DNA of 64,000 nucleotides, from NCBI GenBank assembly GCA_963576735.1, contig OY755175.1, positions 4,046,401 through 4,110,400 of the forward strand. The letters run 5' to 3'. Below are positions 1 through 11,491 of the stretch, piece by piece. The position numbers and the translations under genes were made by a program. Position 1 is the first letter of the stretch; every line of letters begins with the position of its first letter. The notes under the pieces were generated by a model. It was not told the DNA's origin and searched no databases. It worked only from the letters and a program-made list of their open reading frames with translations. The stretch comes from Bedellia somnulentella. Taxonomy: Eukaryota; Arthropoda; Insecta; Lepidoptera; Bedelliidae.

Positions 1-334
1 AGTTAAGTGAGTGACATGGTTTGCATTAGAACTAAACTGAATTAATTTGATTATTTAACAATTAATTTGGCAACATAGAGACAGTTTATAATAACTTTAC
101 TATCCCATTTCTTCCAGTGGGTCTCATGCAAAGCCATAAAGAGTTCAGGCTTTTTCAGTGACTTTTGAGCATTCACCTCGCAAAATAAACTTTCAAAAGT
201 GGCTACGGATTGATTCTGTATATCTGGTTACACCTTTAAAGGAAATTTGGCTGTGGGAATAGGTAGGAATATAAATTAAATTACTACTATATAAAAACAA
301 CCTCAATGGATCAGTAATAAAATAAAAAACTTAC

Positions 335-449
335 TAAAATGTTGTTGCTGTTGTTGTTGTTCTTTGTCATGTGTTTCGGGCCCCATCGCGGCAGCACCGA
401 GACGACTACACGTTGCGGCCAATAATGCGAGCGGGGACTGGGAGCCGTC
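335..449 (-). CDS. Sp-family transcription factor, coding exon 2 (Sp box)
   Basis: Read on the minus strand, an acceptor (TTTTATAG) precedes 38 codons plus one base, followed by a strong donor (GTAAGT). The peptide begins D-G-S-Q and then contains SPLALLAATCSRLG, the Sp box found near the N-terminus of Sp1-Sp4-type zinc-finger factors. It ends with a run of six glutamines and H-F. Sp factors bind GC/GT boxes in the nucleus through three C-terminal C2H2 fingers; those exons would lie to the left, outside the window. The Sp box is direct recognition. Assignment to the Sp1-4/Spps branch rather than the Sp5/buttonhead branch rests on the SPLALLAATCS form and is an inference. The upstream phase-0 junction matches the exon at 3758-3817. 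Confidence 0.82.
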
Positions 450-686
450 CTATAAAATTATTGTAAGTTAATAAATAGTTGTGCAAATCAGGTTTTTTTT
501 AAGAGGCTTTGACTAGATAAACCTAAATAGTTGTTATTCTTTACATAATAAAAAATAAAAAAATACCAGTGAGGATAAACATTGTGAGGAAGTGCAGATA
601 GTATTAGTAGTTGTGCCACCCCTTTGGATACATATACAGCTTAAGCAATTGAGTTAAATTAATTGTTAATGCTAATTTTTCGCCAT

Positions 687-1057
687 ATAGTCCGGTTTAG
701 AATGTCACTACCCCTCTCTACCCAGTATAGGTAGCATGAGGCGTGTGAGAGCGTATATGTCACGTGAGAAGTGAGGTACTGACAGATGTTGTATGAACAA
801 TCTGTCAGTTTCTCACTTCTCACGCGACATACACGCTCGAACACGCCTCATGCTACGGGGGCAGGGGTGTTGTAAGAGGCGACTAAGGTATGGGGGTTTA
901 ATGTTCTTTTTTTGGGCAATGCTGTTGGAAACCCATCACCAACGATACTTTATTTCTACTATCTTCTCCCGTATCAACTTCCAAGTGTGGCTCAGGAGTG
1001 TCTAGCTCTAAAGCTCTGGCTACCCCTTTTGGGATTTATGGCCATAAGTATATGTAT
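687..1057 (+). repeat. Repeat A, interrupted by a hairpin element
   Basis: Family A is a roughly 250-bp retroposon. It starts near GTGTAGTGTCGGCTTAGAAT, contains GTAAGAGGCGACTAA and GGAGACCCATCACCAACAAC, and ends near CCGTGAGTATATGTATG. In this diverged copy the head (687-730) and body (857-1057) are separated by the inverted repeat at 731-856. Confidence 0.65.
731..856. repeat. Hairpin (MITE-like) insertion in repeat A
   Basis: The arms 731-786 and 799-856 are near-perfect inverted complements, beginning GTAGCATGAGGCG and ending CGCCTCATGCTAC, around a 12-base loop. The element lies inside a copy of repeat A. I do not see a clear target duplication. Confidence 0.6.
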
Positions 1058-1627
1058 GTTAAATAAATTAAGAAAATTGAAATTACACCTCCGTTTGTTT
1101 CTAAAACAGTAGAAGCTTTGGTTACAAGTCTATCAGTCAATCTGCATAAACTAGGAATTAGTATCTTTGCTATGGTGAATGTTATGCACCTGCATTCCAA
1201 GCATTATTCAATTTTAATTTTGATAGCTTAAAAAAGAAAAAAGCCAAATACCACTAGAATAGCAAACACTTTTTATATTCACATTCAATGCACCTTCTTA
1301 CTTTCTGATGACTAATTAAGGGCATCTCCTCCAAAAACAGTAATTGTGCTCATTCTTACATCATATTCAAAGAAAGTTAACAGAAATGGAATAAACAACC
1401 ATTACACCAAAATTAAAACTGAAAGATATCTTATGTGGTAACTTTAATAAAATGAATTTGGATAAATTACTTTGTTAATGATGTGCAATTTTTTTTGGTA
1501 ATACTAATTTTAAGAATATAAAGTTAACACATTTAATTATAATTGTAAACAATTAAAATTAACTCTATTTGTAACACACATAACAACAATTGTAATAACA
1601 TTTTGAAATTTCATTTGTATTGTGCAT

Positions 1628-1852
1628 AAAGGTTAAGAGTAAAGTAATGTTAGTAGAGAAAGACCTCAGAGGACACATTATGAATAGAGAGTGAGCTCAA
1701 AAAGGCAGGCGTCCTAAGTATGGAGAATAAAAGAGTGTGTATGAGAAGATTGATGGATATAAACAAAGCTAGAGAGGTTTTCCAGGATCATACAAAGTGG
1801 CGATTGATAGTCTCTGCCTACCCCAATGTGAAATAATATTGTGAGTACATGT
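1628..1852 (+). repeat. Repeat C (LINE 3' end)
   Basis: Family C is the end of a non-LTR retrotransposon. It has a degenerate coding tail containing GTGCTCAAAAAGGC, then AAGTGGCGATCGATAGTCTC and TGCCTACCCCAATGGGAAC, and ends near GTGAGTATATGTATG. This copy keeps about 220 bp, with many changes. Confidence 0.6.
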
Positions 1853-2059
1853 ATGTTAAGGGCTTTTTCTTTAACCTGTGACTTCCCGAGAACTAGCAAA
1901 AGACAAGTACCATCAAAACCTGGGAACAATAGAATTATTTGCGTTTCTAATCCAAGATGGCAGTGATTGGTCTTTTTTTAAAAGCTCACTTCATACACAA
2001 ACCGTTGATATCAATAAAAACATAATTTAACTCTTAAAATAAAAGAAATAAGGGGTTGA

Positions 2060-2165
2060 TTCGATCACGGTAAGCTGGTCATCGGTGGCTCCAAGGGGAG
2101 CACCGAGGGTTTGACTGTACTTTTGCTTCTGGCTACTCTGGGAGCCAGCGTGACATGAAAGGTTA
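2060..2165 (-). other. Unassigned GC-richer patch
   Basis: This patch lies inside a 70-codon minus-strand frame and stands out in base composition. An acceptor-like CTGGCTCCCAG precedes an open stretch. I do not recognise the peptide and do not call it a gene. Confidence 0.12.
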
Positions 2166-3757
2166 ATGACAAGGACAATGTTTGATGTGAAAGCTTGTTT
2201 GTGGATACAAATATATTTGCCTTTATTGAAATCTTTCATATCAGAATCCGGCTTTGTCCTGTAAATTGGTTTATAATACTAAGGAGTTGCTTTTTCAGTT
2301 ATTTTAATTAGCAATATCCATACAGTAATCTCTAACTTTGATGATTTAAGTGTAAGGCAACCCCTACAATGTAAACTTAATCAATCAGAATAAGAACACC
2401 CATTAACAAACTTAATTGCATGTTATTATTCCTTAAAATATGAATATTAGTGATTAAATATATTAAGATACTGAAAATAACTTGTTTTCTGTAATATTCC
2501 CTATATTTCTAATTATTGCTCATCTGCTATTATTCTGATGCGATATCTCAAGAGGTAACTTAGCTACACAATGGGGTGAGCTGAGCATTCTACTATCCGG
2601 TGATACAATTTGGAAGTTATGTTCCACTAGTAAGGTATAGTTTTGTTTGACGCAGATATGTCGTGAGTCAAGTTACATTGTCGATGGGGAAAGGGTGGTC
2701 TTTATAACACAGGATGGGATAATTTGGTAACGAATAAAGTTATTGAAAAGTAAAGCTTCATTGTAAATCGGTACATACCTTCATACATTGAAAGTAAAAT
2801 AGAGACTGTGGCCTGAGCTAGCTAGCATATTAAATATTTGCAACCATGATAGAAATAAAAATAAGAATTTATATTTATATTATAGATCATAATAACATAA
2901 GTTAGGTAAAACAAAAACATCAATAAAAAATCGAATATCTAACAAAAACAAATAAATGCAACTGTGTTTTTTTTCTATATTTGAAACCATAGACAAAAAG
3001 ATTTGACAATAAAAAAAGAATATTCAATCATTATTATTACATTTATCATTCATTCAAAATTCAAAAGTACAGCTGTTATGGAGGGTGCAAATTGATACCG
3101 TTGTTAGAAATTGAAACCTTCCCGTTATAACAAACCAAGGTTCAATGTAATCATATTGATAAGAATTATTGTCGTGGTAACTGGGTAAGAAAGCAACCTA
3201 TATAGATTAAAAGTTTGTTATTTCGCGAATAGTTGGGACCATGCTTGGGACAACTACTGACACGCCTTTTCCTAACGACTGCCCGTAGTCGTCACACGCA
3301 AGACCGCGGCTGCCGCCCTTTGATCCACCCACCTCAAATTCCTTGACGCTTTGGTTTAAATAAATCTCAACGTAGTATTGATAGCAAATGTCACTCAGTG
3401 TTTTTAATAGCGTTTTAGATTATAACAGATTTCTCAGTTGGATAAAAATATACTTATATTAGGTATTTTTATTATATCATGTTTTTTTCATTGTTTGACC
3501 TAATTAATGCAGTATTAGTCGGGGGTAGGTTCAAAACGCAACTATTAGAAAATAAAATAATAATATATGAGATTTGTTTTCGGTAAGGGTGTAGCTTGTG
3601 ACGCGGTCACAACCTCCTGCGTGTGGCCTGGTGGGCCCCACACGGCCGTGGGGCCTTGCTTGCCCCGCCCTCCCCCTTCACTGACAGACACTAGACGCTG
3701 CCCGCTGGCGTTTCAATTTTAGTAAAATAACTTTTAGTTCTTGTAGTAATACCTCAC

Positions 3758-3817
3758 CTTACAATTTTTGTCTTCGTTAATAAACTGCACTTCTACTTTT
3801 GGAGACTCTGACGACAT
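3758..3817 (-). CDS. Sp-family transcription factor, coding exon 1 (start codon)
   Basis: An ATG at 3817 on the minus strand opens 20 codons (MSSESPKVEVQFINEDKNCK) that end exactly at a strong phase-0 donor, AAG|GTGAGG. The Sp-box exon at 335-449 begins in phase 0, so the two join without a break across a 3.3-kb intron. Upstream of the ATG is a GC-richer stretch that looks like 5' leader and contains short, out-of-frame upstream ATGs. The exon is too short for homology on its own. Support comes from the start codon, the donor, the matching phase and the position beside the GC-rich region. An additional 5' non-coding exon is possible. Confidence 0.62.
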
Positions 3818-4310
3818 TATCTACTATACATTTGCAAATAAAAACTGTTTCTTTGTCCATGTACGGAACGCACCATTCTCACGACCGGCCGCCAAGTTGC
3901 GGCGAGCAAACTGTCGATTTCAAACGATTGCGCTCGGAACCATTCGGAGGTCCGCCTCCTATTTCAGTCGACGTTGTGACATATTTTACGTATTTTTACA
4001 CAAAGTTTATTGTCAAAGTTAGTTTGGAGTCTTATAATTACGTTATCAGTTTTGCCTGGTTATCTTGACAAACTTATATTAGTAGTAATGGGAAAGTTTC
4101 ATGTTTAAATACAATTTCTAAAGCTGATATCAGATATTGCTATCTCTGTCATACCAGGGACTGGTCTTGATTATTGGTAGGCAGCAGCTGTTCCTCTCTC
4201 CTCCTCCCGCAACGCGGGTGCGGCGCCGACACCCGATAATAATAATTGTAAGTAGGAAGGACGTAATAATGGGTGTATAACCTCGCGTTCGCGGCCTCCT
4301 TGGGCGGGTA
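3818..4310 (-). promoter_or_regulatory. Probable 5' leader and promoter region of the Sp-family gene
   Basis: GC-rich islands (3880-3990 and 4165-4305) stand out from the AT-rich surroundings immediately upstream of the proposed start codon. They carry many CpG dinucleotides. I see no TATA box or unambiguous initiator, so the transcription start cannot be placed. Confidence 0.3.
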
Positions 4311-4369
4311 AAAAATGTAACATTTTGTGTTGTTTTTAGACATCCGTTGTACGATCGTTGCATATTGCA

Positions 4370-7300
4370 TGTAGTGAAACTGATGATTTCTTTAGCAATT
4401 GGGTATTGCTTCCTTTTGTGTAATCAGTTTTTGTTAGTACCATATATTATTATTACCATTTGAACAAAAATGTGATAAATGTATAAATTGAGGGCTATTT
4501 CTTTATTTATTCATGTTCACATAGCAAGTAAGATAATGTATTTTTGAAAAATAACAAAATAAAACTATCCCCTGTCACATCAACTCTATTCAGCAAATCG
4601 GAGAAATATAAGATATTAGCATGTATCATATTCCTCTCACTTCGATGTGAGAGTACTTATGTTAAGATAATTATCGTGAGTGAAGAGTATTAGCCAATTA
4701 ACTCGCTCATGAAAAAAGCTTCTAATAATGTCTGCCTACCTCTTACAGTAGGCAGTTTAAATATCATATGATAATATAATAACACATCAGATTATATTTG
4801 TTGAATATTGTAAAAAAACCTTTTAAGAAAATGGTAAATAAATCATTTTTCTAAAGAAATATTTAATAATTATACGTCTGAACTGGTTTTAAATGAAAGT
4901 GAAAGTCGAGCCACGTTTTGTCATGCCAAGCGTCAGCTTCATCGCCCTAAGCCCATTATGCACGAATGAACAGCCGCCCCAAGAGAACGCGTGTCTTTGC
5001 TTAATTATATTGGATCGTACACATTCAATTTTATAACTTATTGCACCTGGATTTAAGGATCTATTTGATTTGAATAATATCTTGATGTTATTTTTATTCA
5101 TTCGATGTAATAGAAACCTTAAATAGCATATGATAGAATCTGAAATCTGCATTTTGTTCTTTGTATTCAAGACATTTTACTGTAGAATTTTCCTGTTATG
5201 GGTGTACCACAGAATTGTATCTCGGCATGCGGTAGTCAAGTGACGTAATGTTGTTTACGTCCATACACACAACGAATTGATCAACTTGTTTTTATTAAAC
5301 TAACATTACGATCGATGTATTCTATAAACTTTATTGTATTTTATTTCTATTTTCTAGTTATAGATATTTAAAAAAAATGTTTTTTATTCTCCTTCATTGG
5401 TTGTATTGTGTTCGCTAGATGCATTTTATACATATACCTCATATCATAATAAACAATTTGATAGATGGATGGTTTATAAATTCGGAATTAAAATAATATA
5501 AAAATAAAAATGTTTTTTTACTACGCTTTAACCAAAGTCAGGTAAATCGTTTCAGGTTACGTTTGGTATATATTTAATCTTCCAAGATTAAAAATATACC
5601 AAACAGTTTTTTGGTAAACAATTATAAAATTGCTTTTTTTATTGAGTGCTATGTTGGAATTTCCTGATAATAGGGGCTTAAGTATCTTTTTGTTTCCGAA
5701 TTATGAAACCTAAGATAATGTGATAGGACTTACTTTACCTACTGTGGGTAATTTGTATGTGACATAAGACTAGACATTGGATTTAAAATCAGGCAGACCA
5801 TCTTTGATTATTGATTTAGTAAAATTTATGGCATTACACTGAGTCGCGTATCTATAATATAGAGTTCTTATTAATTTCACTTTGGATGAATAGTTACGAT
5901 ATGATAAAATGATTATCAAATTAGATCTAAATAAAAAACGGATTGCGTTTTTTTAGACACCTGAAGTGGAAACTGTCGTGGGCGGACCAGGATGACTGAG
6001 CCACCCAACTCCTCTGTTCTTAGACACGCCCTTGCTCTTATGGTGCATCTTTTGCTAATTAGTAACTCATCACTTTTTCAACCCTTATTTTGATATTATT
6101 TCATTCAAATAAGGATTAATAAAATGCAACGGAAAGCAAAACTAAATATTTTGCGAAATATATGAGAAAATTTGATAAATAATTATAACTATTATAAGTT
6201 ATAAATAAATAATCTCACCGGAAAGTAAATAAAGTCTCTTAAAAATGTCTAAATGTATTTTTATAGTACGAGTATTAGAAGTTAAGTTTTATAATTGTTT
6301 TTAAGTTTAAAACATATTGGTTCTTAAGAAAATATTTTACAAACATCTAAATATTTTAAATTAATTTAACCGTATAGAGTTTGGGACAATAATATATTAA
6401 TAAATACAACTTTACATTAAAAAAAACTCTTTTTTTAAAGAAATCTTCTTTAAATTGGAGATCTTTCAGGAGAAATGAGTCGATCCAAAACACGTCAAAC
6501 ATTTTAAAAATTGCTATGTAAAGTCTGAGAGGAACAACGTTCATAACCAAGGTCATCAAAGGACAACATTACAGCATGATTATATTTTAGTACAATATTT
6601 AAACGAAGTCTGAGGGGCAGGTAGAAACTTCTTAGAAAGGTTCATAAAGAAAGAATCTTAAGATTTGCGTAGGTTTTAATCTCAATATCATCTAGTATAA
6701 AAACAAAATCCACGTTCGCAGCGAGATAAAGTCGTAATAATTTCATAAATAGTATTTGAACATTTGATGCAATGCAAATCGGGAACTTTCATTTTAAAGT
6801 TCCCCGGAAATACCGTGCCCACCCACCGCCCGTTAGCAGCATGCTCTCGCGGGGGCGTAACCACCGCCGCCCTACGTTGTGTTTGGCCTAACGATAATAA
6901 CAGCGTAACTTTTTCTCGTTCAGTTTCTTTATTAATTGGTTCGCAAATTACGACAGTAAAATGAGGGGAATTATGAAAGTATAATTTTAGAAGTTCGGTT
7001 CCCAATTGTTAAATTTCCAGTTTTAGTTCTATTTTTAAACATATATTGGAAATAAAGTCTGTGCGTACTGTAAATTATACACGTAACTCACCAAACTTCA
7101 TCTCATAAAAGATAATAAATCAAATGTTTTCAAAACGGAAACGTGAATGAGTGAGTTTGTTGTTGTTTATTATTAATAAAAATATTTGTCTATGGCTTAA
7201 TTATTCCAGTCATTCGAACAATGGCGGGGGAAATTATCGAAGTATGCTGCATACTGCATACAAATAAGTTTTTCGTTTCACTCGGAATTAGAAGTTAGTT

Positions 7301-7375
7301 AGTACATTGCAGCCGAGGTATATTTACTATATTTTTTTAAACCCGTGTTGTTTTTGTTCAGAGGTCACCACTACT
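4370..7375. other. Intergenic region, no gene seen
   Basis: AT-rich sequence with isolated GC-richer islands near 4900-5000, 5975-6040 and 6800-6880 that could be regulatory DNA upstream of the Sp-family gene. A 21-bp hairpin lies at 5561-5604. No reading frame shows a recognisable domain. Confidence 0.4.
5561..5604. repeat. Short perfect hairpin
   Basis: GTTTGGTATATATTTAATCT and its near-exact complement are separated by only a couple of bases. It could be a small MITE relic or a transcribed stem; nothing distinguishes these. Confidence 0.5.
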
Positions 7376-8060
7376 AGGCATTGCAAACCCGATCTCGCGA
7401 GATCCTGGCTCATTTTTCGAGATCAATCTCGAGGCATAATTTAGCGAGATCTCGACGAGATTTTCGAGATTCATTTTTAGCAATCAGCAACGCATTCCGC
7501 GTGCACTCGGCACGCTCAATACTACCTTTTTTTAATTAACACTTTTTCATTATTGGTTGACTTGTTTGCAGTGACCGATGAGTATGCAACAAATCTAGGA
7601 ATGGAAATTTCACCCACTTCTAGTTCTACTACCATTATCATTACTGATCTTGGTATGATTATGTTGTTCAGATGAAAACATGATAATAGCTGGCCAGATG
7701 ATGGAGCTCGAAGGAGAGAGAGGGCACCCCGAAATATTTGTTTCCTTGTACACTCTGAGTTAGGGCAAATTAGATTCTTCATGAGTTCATAACAAATCCT
7801 ATTCATATCTATTGGCGATGTTCTCATCATCATCCTCATCATCACCTGCTGATAGAGCTGGAAGGTGATAGACGGAAGACTTGTTATCTTACCCGTAAGA
7901 ATTAAGAATTAATCGTAGCTTGTAAACCCATCGCTTAGGCTCATCCAATACGTCTTATAAGACCTACTAAAATGTAAATTCTGAGATCATGCGAGGTTGA
8001 CTTTTCCAGTCTCGCGAGATCTCGAATTGGCGATCTCGGGTCAAGATTGCATTCCCTAGG
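7376..8060. mobile_element. Putative DNA transposon with GAGATCTCG-rich termini
   Basis: Both ends are dense in GAGATCTCG and CTCGCGAGATC words; GATCTCGCGAGATC at the left is a perfect palindrome. The outermost parts (GGCATTGCAAACCCGA on the left, the complement of GGAATGCAATCTTGACCCGA on the right) resemble terminal inverted repeats. CTAGGCA occurs at both edges and may be the target duplication. The interior shows no recognisable transposase, so it would be non-autonomous. Confidence 0.4.
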
Positions 8061-8804
8061 CACTACAAATGTTTGTCGGCTTAAACCGTAAACTTATTCT
8101 TTGAATGTACGTCATTAACATTGTTATTATAATGCAGCATTCTTTTGGATTTTCACTTCTCCCAGTGCTGAAAAGAAAAATTTGAATGAATATGTGGTAC
8201 TTTCCAACAAAAAGAACAGTCCGTCGGGGTCAGGAACTCAGGTTCAAGATTCAAAAGACAATATGAGCTGTATGGAGCAGCACCACCTTTTGCATTGGTG
8301 CAGGAAACGACGAGTCACGGAAATCCAACAGCCTAATTATACAAAAATATAAAAAAGTACTTATTATTTCCGTCGAGGTCATACCCCAAGTGTACCGACA
8401 TACCGATTCTCGGTAGCCAGATCAAGATACTTCCGACGTTTTCGGATTCGGCGTTCATGAGACCATGTAAGATAGTGATATATCATGCAGTATATCCTAT
8501 AGATTTAGAGTATGTAATAACGGATCGAGCCGAATAGATTTTGTGACAGTCGTTTTCAAAGATTGTATCCAACAGACATTTGCATACGGCATTCTTAGTT
8601 ACAATAGTCTGTACTTGCTTCAGAGCGAGCTCTTCCTAGAGGATTCTGACAGCCTGATTTTACTTGTGCAAGAACTCAGTGTTACAAATAGCCAAACAAC
8701 AGGAAATAACATGCTTAAGAATTTTTCAAGGGCGGCTACATGCTAGTTGAGAATTATTACTATTTCCAAATTATCTTTTTGGAATCTCACCTCTCCCACG
8801 GCTT

Positions 8805-8970
8805 TAGCATACATACATATACTAACGCCATCAGTTCCCTTTGAGGTAGGCAGAGACTGTCGATCGCCTTTTTGTATGATCCTGACAAACCTCCCTAGCT
8901 TCTTTTACATCCATCAATCTTCATACTTGAGACGCCTGCCGCCTCTCTATTTGGTCCAAATTTACCTATA
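8805..8970 (-). repeat. Repeat C (LINE 3' end), minus strand
   Basis: Contains the complement of the AGAGACTGTCGATCGC core followed by the truncated coding tail, ending near a TTTGGTCCAAAT motif. It is diverged and non-functional. Confidence 0.6.
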
Positions 8971-9154
8971 GATATGATGAAAACTAATGTTATGTACCCT
9001 GTATGTATTGTGTTGAATAGGTACTCTTCTAGTGACATATAAATCGAACTATAGGCCAATATTCTCAGTTCGGCTTTAGGCCAAGCCTTTTCACAAAGAT
9101 TGCAATATACAGTGGAATAGTATGTAAAGAGAAAAACTCATGTTAATGCCTGTT

Positions 9155-9440
9155 TGCTTCAGATGTCCAAAGCTTTCACTTGGTCTCAGATGACAAGCTT
9201 CGGACAAAGCTGGAGAACGCGGGTGTGCCCCCTGATATTGTATATGTTTTATGCTACTGATACCAAAACCAAATGAACTATGTGAAATAGCGGAACACTT
9301 AATGGGTCGAGTATATACTTGATTGTGGCGTAAGACAGGGCGGGTTTTGCTCTCCTTGACTCTTTAATATTAATAAGTTATTTGAGGAGCTCAGCAACAC
9401 TCCTGTCGGATGTCGTGCATGGCCTAGTGCATAATGAGAA
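9155..9440 (+). pseudogene. Decayed reverse transcriptase fragment (LINE)
   Basis: Conceptual translation recovers RT fingers/palm pieces such as SKAFHLVSDDKLRTKLENAG, then CGVRQGG followed by FNINKLFEELSN. It is broken by in-frame stops and at least one frame change. The GVRQGG box and the following hydrophobic segment are standard non-LTR RT motifs. The catalytic FADD region is absent because the fragment stops beside the LTR element. Confidence 0.65.
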
Positions 9441-9511
9441 GTTGGCTTCGTGATTATTTAATCTAATAATTTATTTATTTACAAAAACCATAAACATTAC
9501 AGATAAAAACC

Positions 9512-9778
9512 AATTACGTTAGCGACAACCGAAGGACTTAAAAAAAACCAAAATTGTTTTAACTAAGTTTAATATAAAATAACTATAACTAATTACAACT
9601 AGTCTATTCGATGTTAGAAATAGGAATGTGAAAAAGAATACAATATAAAATTACAATGTTCCGTGGAAACGCAGTGTCAGCAGTGACCGCGTATTGCTAT
9701 GCACCGAAGTCACGTAGGCAGCGTATGATATGATGTCACCTCGCGTCAGCGATATAGTATGGGCAGCGGTACATAATT
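9512..9778 (-). repeat. 3' LTR of the errantivirus-like element
   Basis: Begins AATTATGTACC and ends CGTAATT when read in the sense of the element. It is preceded on the internal side by the purine tract AGAGGGGAGG (9779-9788), the usual plus-strand primer. Confidence 0.92.
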
Positions 9779-9799
9779 CCTCCCCTCTGAGAACAGCGA

Positions 9800-11491
9800 C
9801 TATTTGAGAATTTTGAGAGCAAATGTCGCTGGAGTTTGCTTGCTATGTTCGTTTCTCTCGTTGCCAATGTCTTCATAATTGTGGATTTTTGCTTCTGGCT
9901 TACTATGGTTGTTATCGGTAGATAATCTCTTCTTTAGTTTAATTATGGTAAATGCGATGAGGGCGGTTAATGCTGCAGTTGTGAAGAAGTAGAATGGTAC
10001 TGTAGTGTGATATATTATGTGGTCATTTAATTGTAAAGGGGATTCCATTAACAGTTGATCTTGTATGGTTCGTAGTCCTTGAATATTAATTGTTTTTAAA
10101 TAAAATGAATTAGCTGGAGACTGTTCGCTTCGTTTTTCAAAATTATGTGGTATATCCATTAGCTTCAACGGTTGTCCCTTTACTTCGTCATTGTCATTAA
10201 AAATTGTAGAATCTGGTGTTTTCAATATGCAGTTTACTGGCACTGTTACTAAGTAGCTTCCGTGCAACATGATGACTTCTTCTCTTTTACAGCTTAGATG
10301 GATTCTGGTAGGTGTGGGCAGGTGAAGTATATATCTTTGATCATCTAATTTTTCTATTTCTTCTTTCAGGAGCTTTATACGAGTAAAGTTGCAGGTGATT
10401 GACAGGGTCTTCTTTTCGATCAGGTCATGTATACAGTCTGATGAAGAACGAGCTTGCCGGGTGGATTCCTTATCACAGAGATACCAGTCATTGAACTTCG
10501 GGCATTCTGCCTCTATGTACTTGAATGAATTCTCAGTAGTTGCTAGGAATGGAAAGGAAGGAATGAGGATTTGATTTTCTTTGTTAGGAGCTATTGCTAA
10601 TTTATAATAATCGAAGGTTTCATCGGAAACTATTGGAAATTTAAATATTATAACGATTTGATTTTCAATAAAATAATATCCTGGCTTTATAACATCGTAA
10701 TATTCTCTTAACTCTAGACTTATGATATGGTCTTTACCGTATATAACTTTTAACTTATCTATCATAGAGGCTAATACGTCAACAGCAATCATAGAATGAT
10801 GGGTACTGGAAACGCGAATAAAACCTAACATATTTTCTATCCTTAATAACTCTGAAATAAGACTATCTATGTTATAATCTAATATGTCTAACAGTTGGGC
10901 AAACTTAGCATACTTAACTAAACTATTTTCCTTATGATATTCTCTATCTAATAACTGCTCTAAGGTTACATTAATTTTACTTTGGTTTTCGACCAACTGA
11001 GATAAAACATTATTATGTTTATTCATCCAATCTTTACTAAGACTAATATGGTTATTAAATTCTGAGACTACCTTGTTCTGGTTTTTCTGTAAAAAATCTA
11101 TGGCTTCATTAAACTTTAATGCGTCGGTGTAATCTAAATTTCCTGTAATGCTTTTTACCACTGATCCAAGCCCATCGAGTAAACCTCTTTTCATACGGTT
11201 TGGCTCTAGAGACTTTAAATGTTTCAATGTACTGTCAAGTTTACTAGTCAAGTAATTAATTTGTAATTCGTAAAGTGATAAAGTATTATTACTAAGTCGA
11301 TTTTTGTAGGTCTGTAACTGATTCTGTAAAGTTATAATGTTATTCGCAATATCATCTAGTTTAATATACTGTATAAAATTATGATAATGAGTAGTAAGTC
11401 TTGATAACCCTAACTTATAAGGTAAGAGTCCAGGTCCGTCTGCTAAACTCTCAAGTTTTATCTCCTGAGTCCACGCCAGAGGGACCGTCAT
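9800..11491 (-). CDS. env: Errantivirus envelope protein (Env)
   Basis: A 563-codon intact frame. In errantiviruses Env is made from a spliced RNA and is a membrane fusion glycoprotein related to baculovirus F. Visible features are a basic cleavage-like site R-M-K-R at residues 99-102 followed by a glycine-rich hydrophobic segment, several N-x-S/T sites, a coiled region of leucine-rich heptads around residues 45-95, and a single membrane segment near residues 494-517 followed by a charged tail of about 46 residues. I see no clear signal peptide in the listed frame; it may be supplied by the splice leader. No frame breaks are seen. Confidence 0.87.
   Translation of the reverse strand: MTVPLAWTQEIKLESLADGPGLLPYKLGLSRLTTHYHNFIQYIKLDDIANNIITLQNQLQTYKNRLSNNTLSLYELQINYLTSKLDSTLKHLKSLEPNRMKRGLLDGLGSVVKSITGNLDYTDALKFNEAIDFLQKNQNKVVSEFNNHISLSKDWMNKHNNVLSQLVENQSKINVTLEQLLDREYHKENSLVKYAKFAQLLDILDYNIDSLISELLRIENMLGFIRVSSTHHSMIAVDVLASMIDKLKVIYGKDHIISLELREYYDVIKPGYYFIENQIVIIFKFPIVSDETFDYYKLAIAPNKENQILIPSFPFLATTENSFKYIEAECPKFNDWYLCDKESTRQARSSSDCIHDLIEKKTLSITCNFTRIKLLKEEIEKLDDQRYILHLPTPTRIHLSCKREEVIMLHGSYLVTVPVNCILKTPDSTIFNDNDEVKGQPLKLMDIPHNFEKRSEQSPANSFYLKTINIQGLRTIQDQLLMESPLQLNDHIIYHTTVPFYFFTTAALTALIAFTIIKLKKRLSTDNNHSKPEAKIHNYEDIGNERNEHSKQTPATFALKILK

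Larger units (their letters stand above)
450..3757 (-). other. Intron 1 of the Sp-family gene
   Basis: AT-rich sequence between the two exons. It holds repeat A with a nested hairpin (687-1057), a repeat C fragment (1628-1852), an unassigned GC-richer patch at 2060-2160, and GC-rich islands at 3240-3340 and 3595-3715 close to the 5' exon. No other gene is supported. Confidence 0.5.

Noticed and set aside
7522..7845. A 107-codon minus-strand frame
   Set aside because: It starts in a CATCAT-type low-complexity run and matches nothing; it lies inside a putative transposon.
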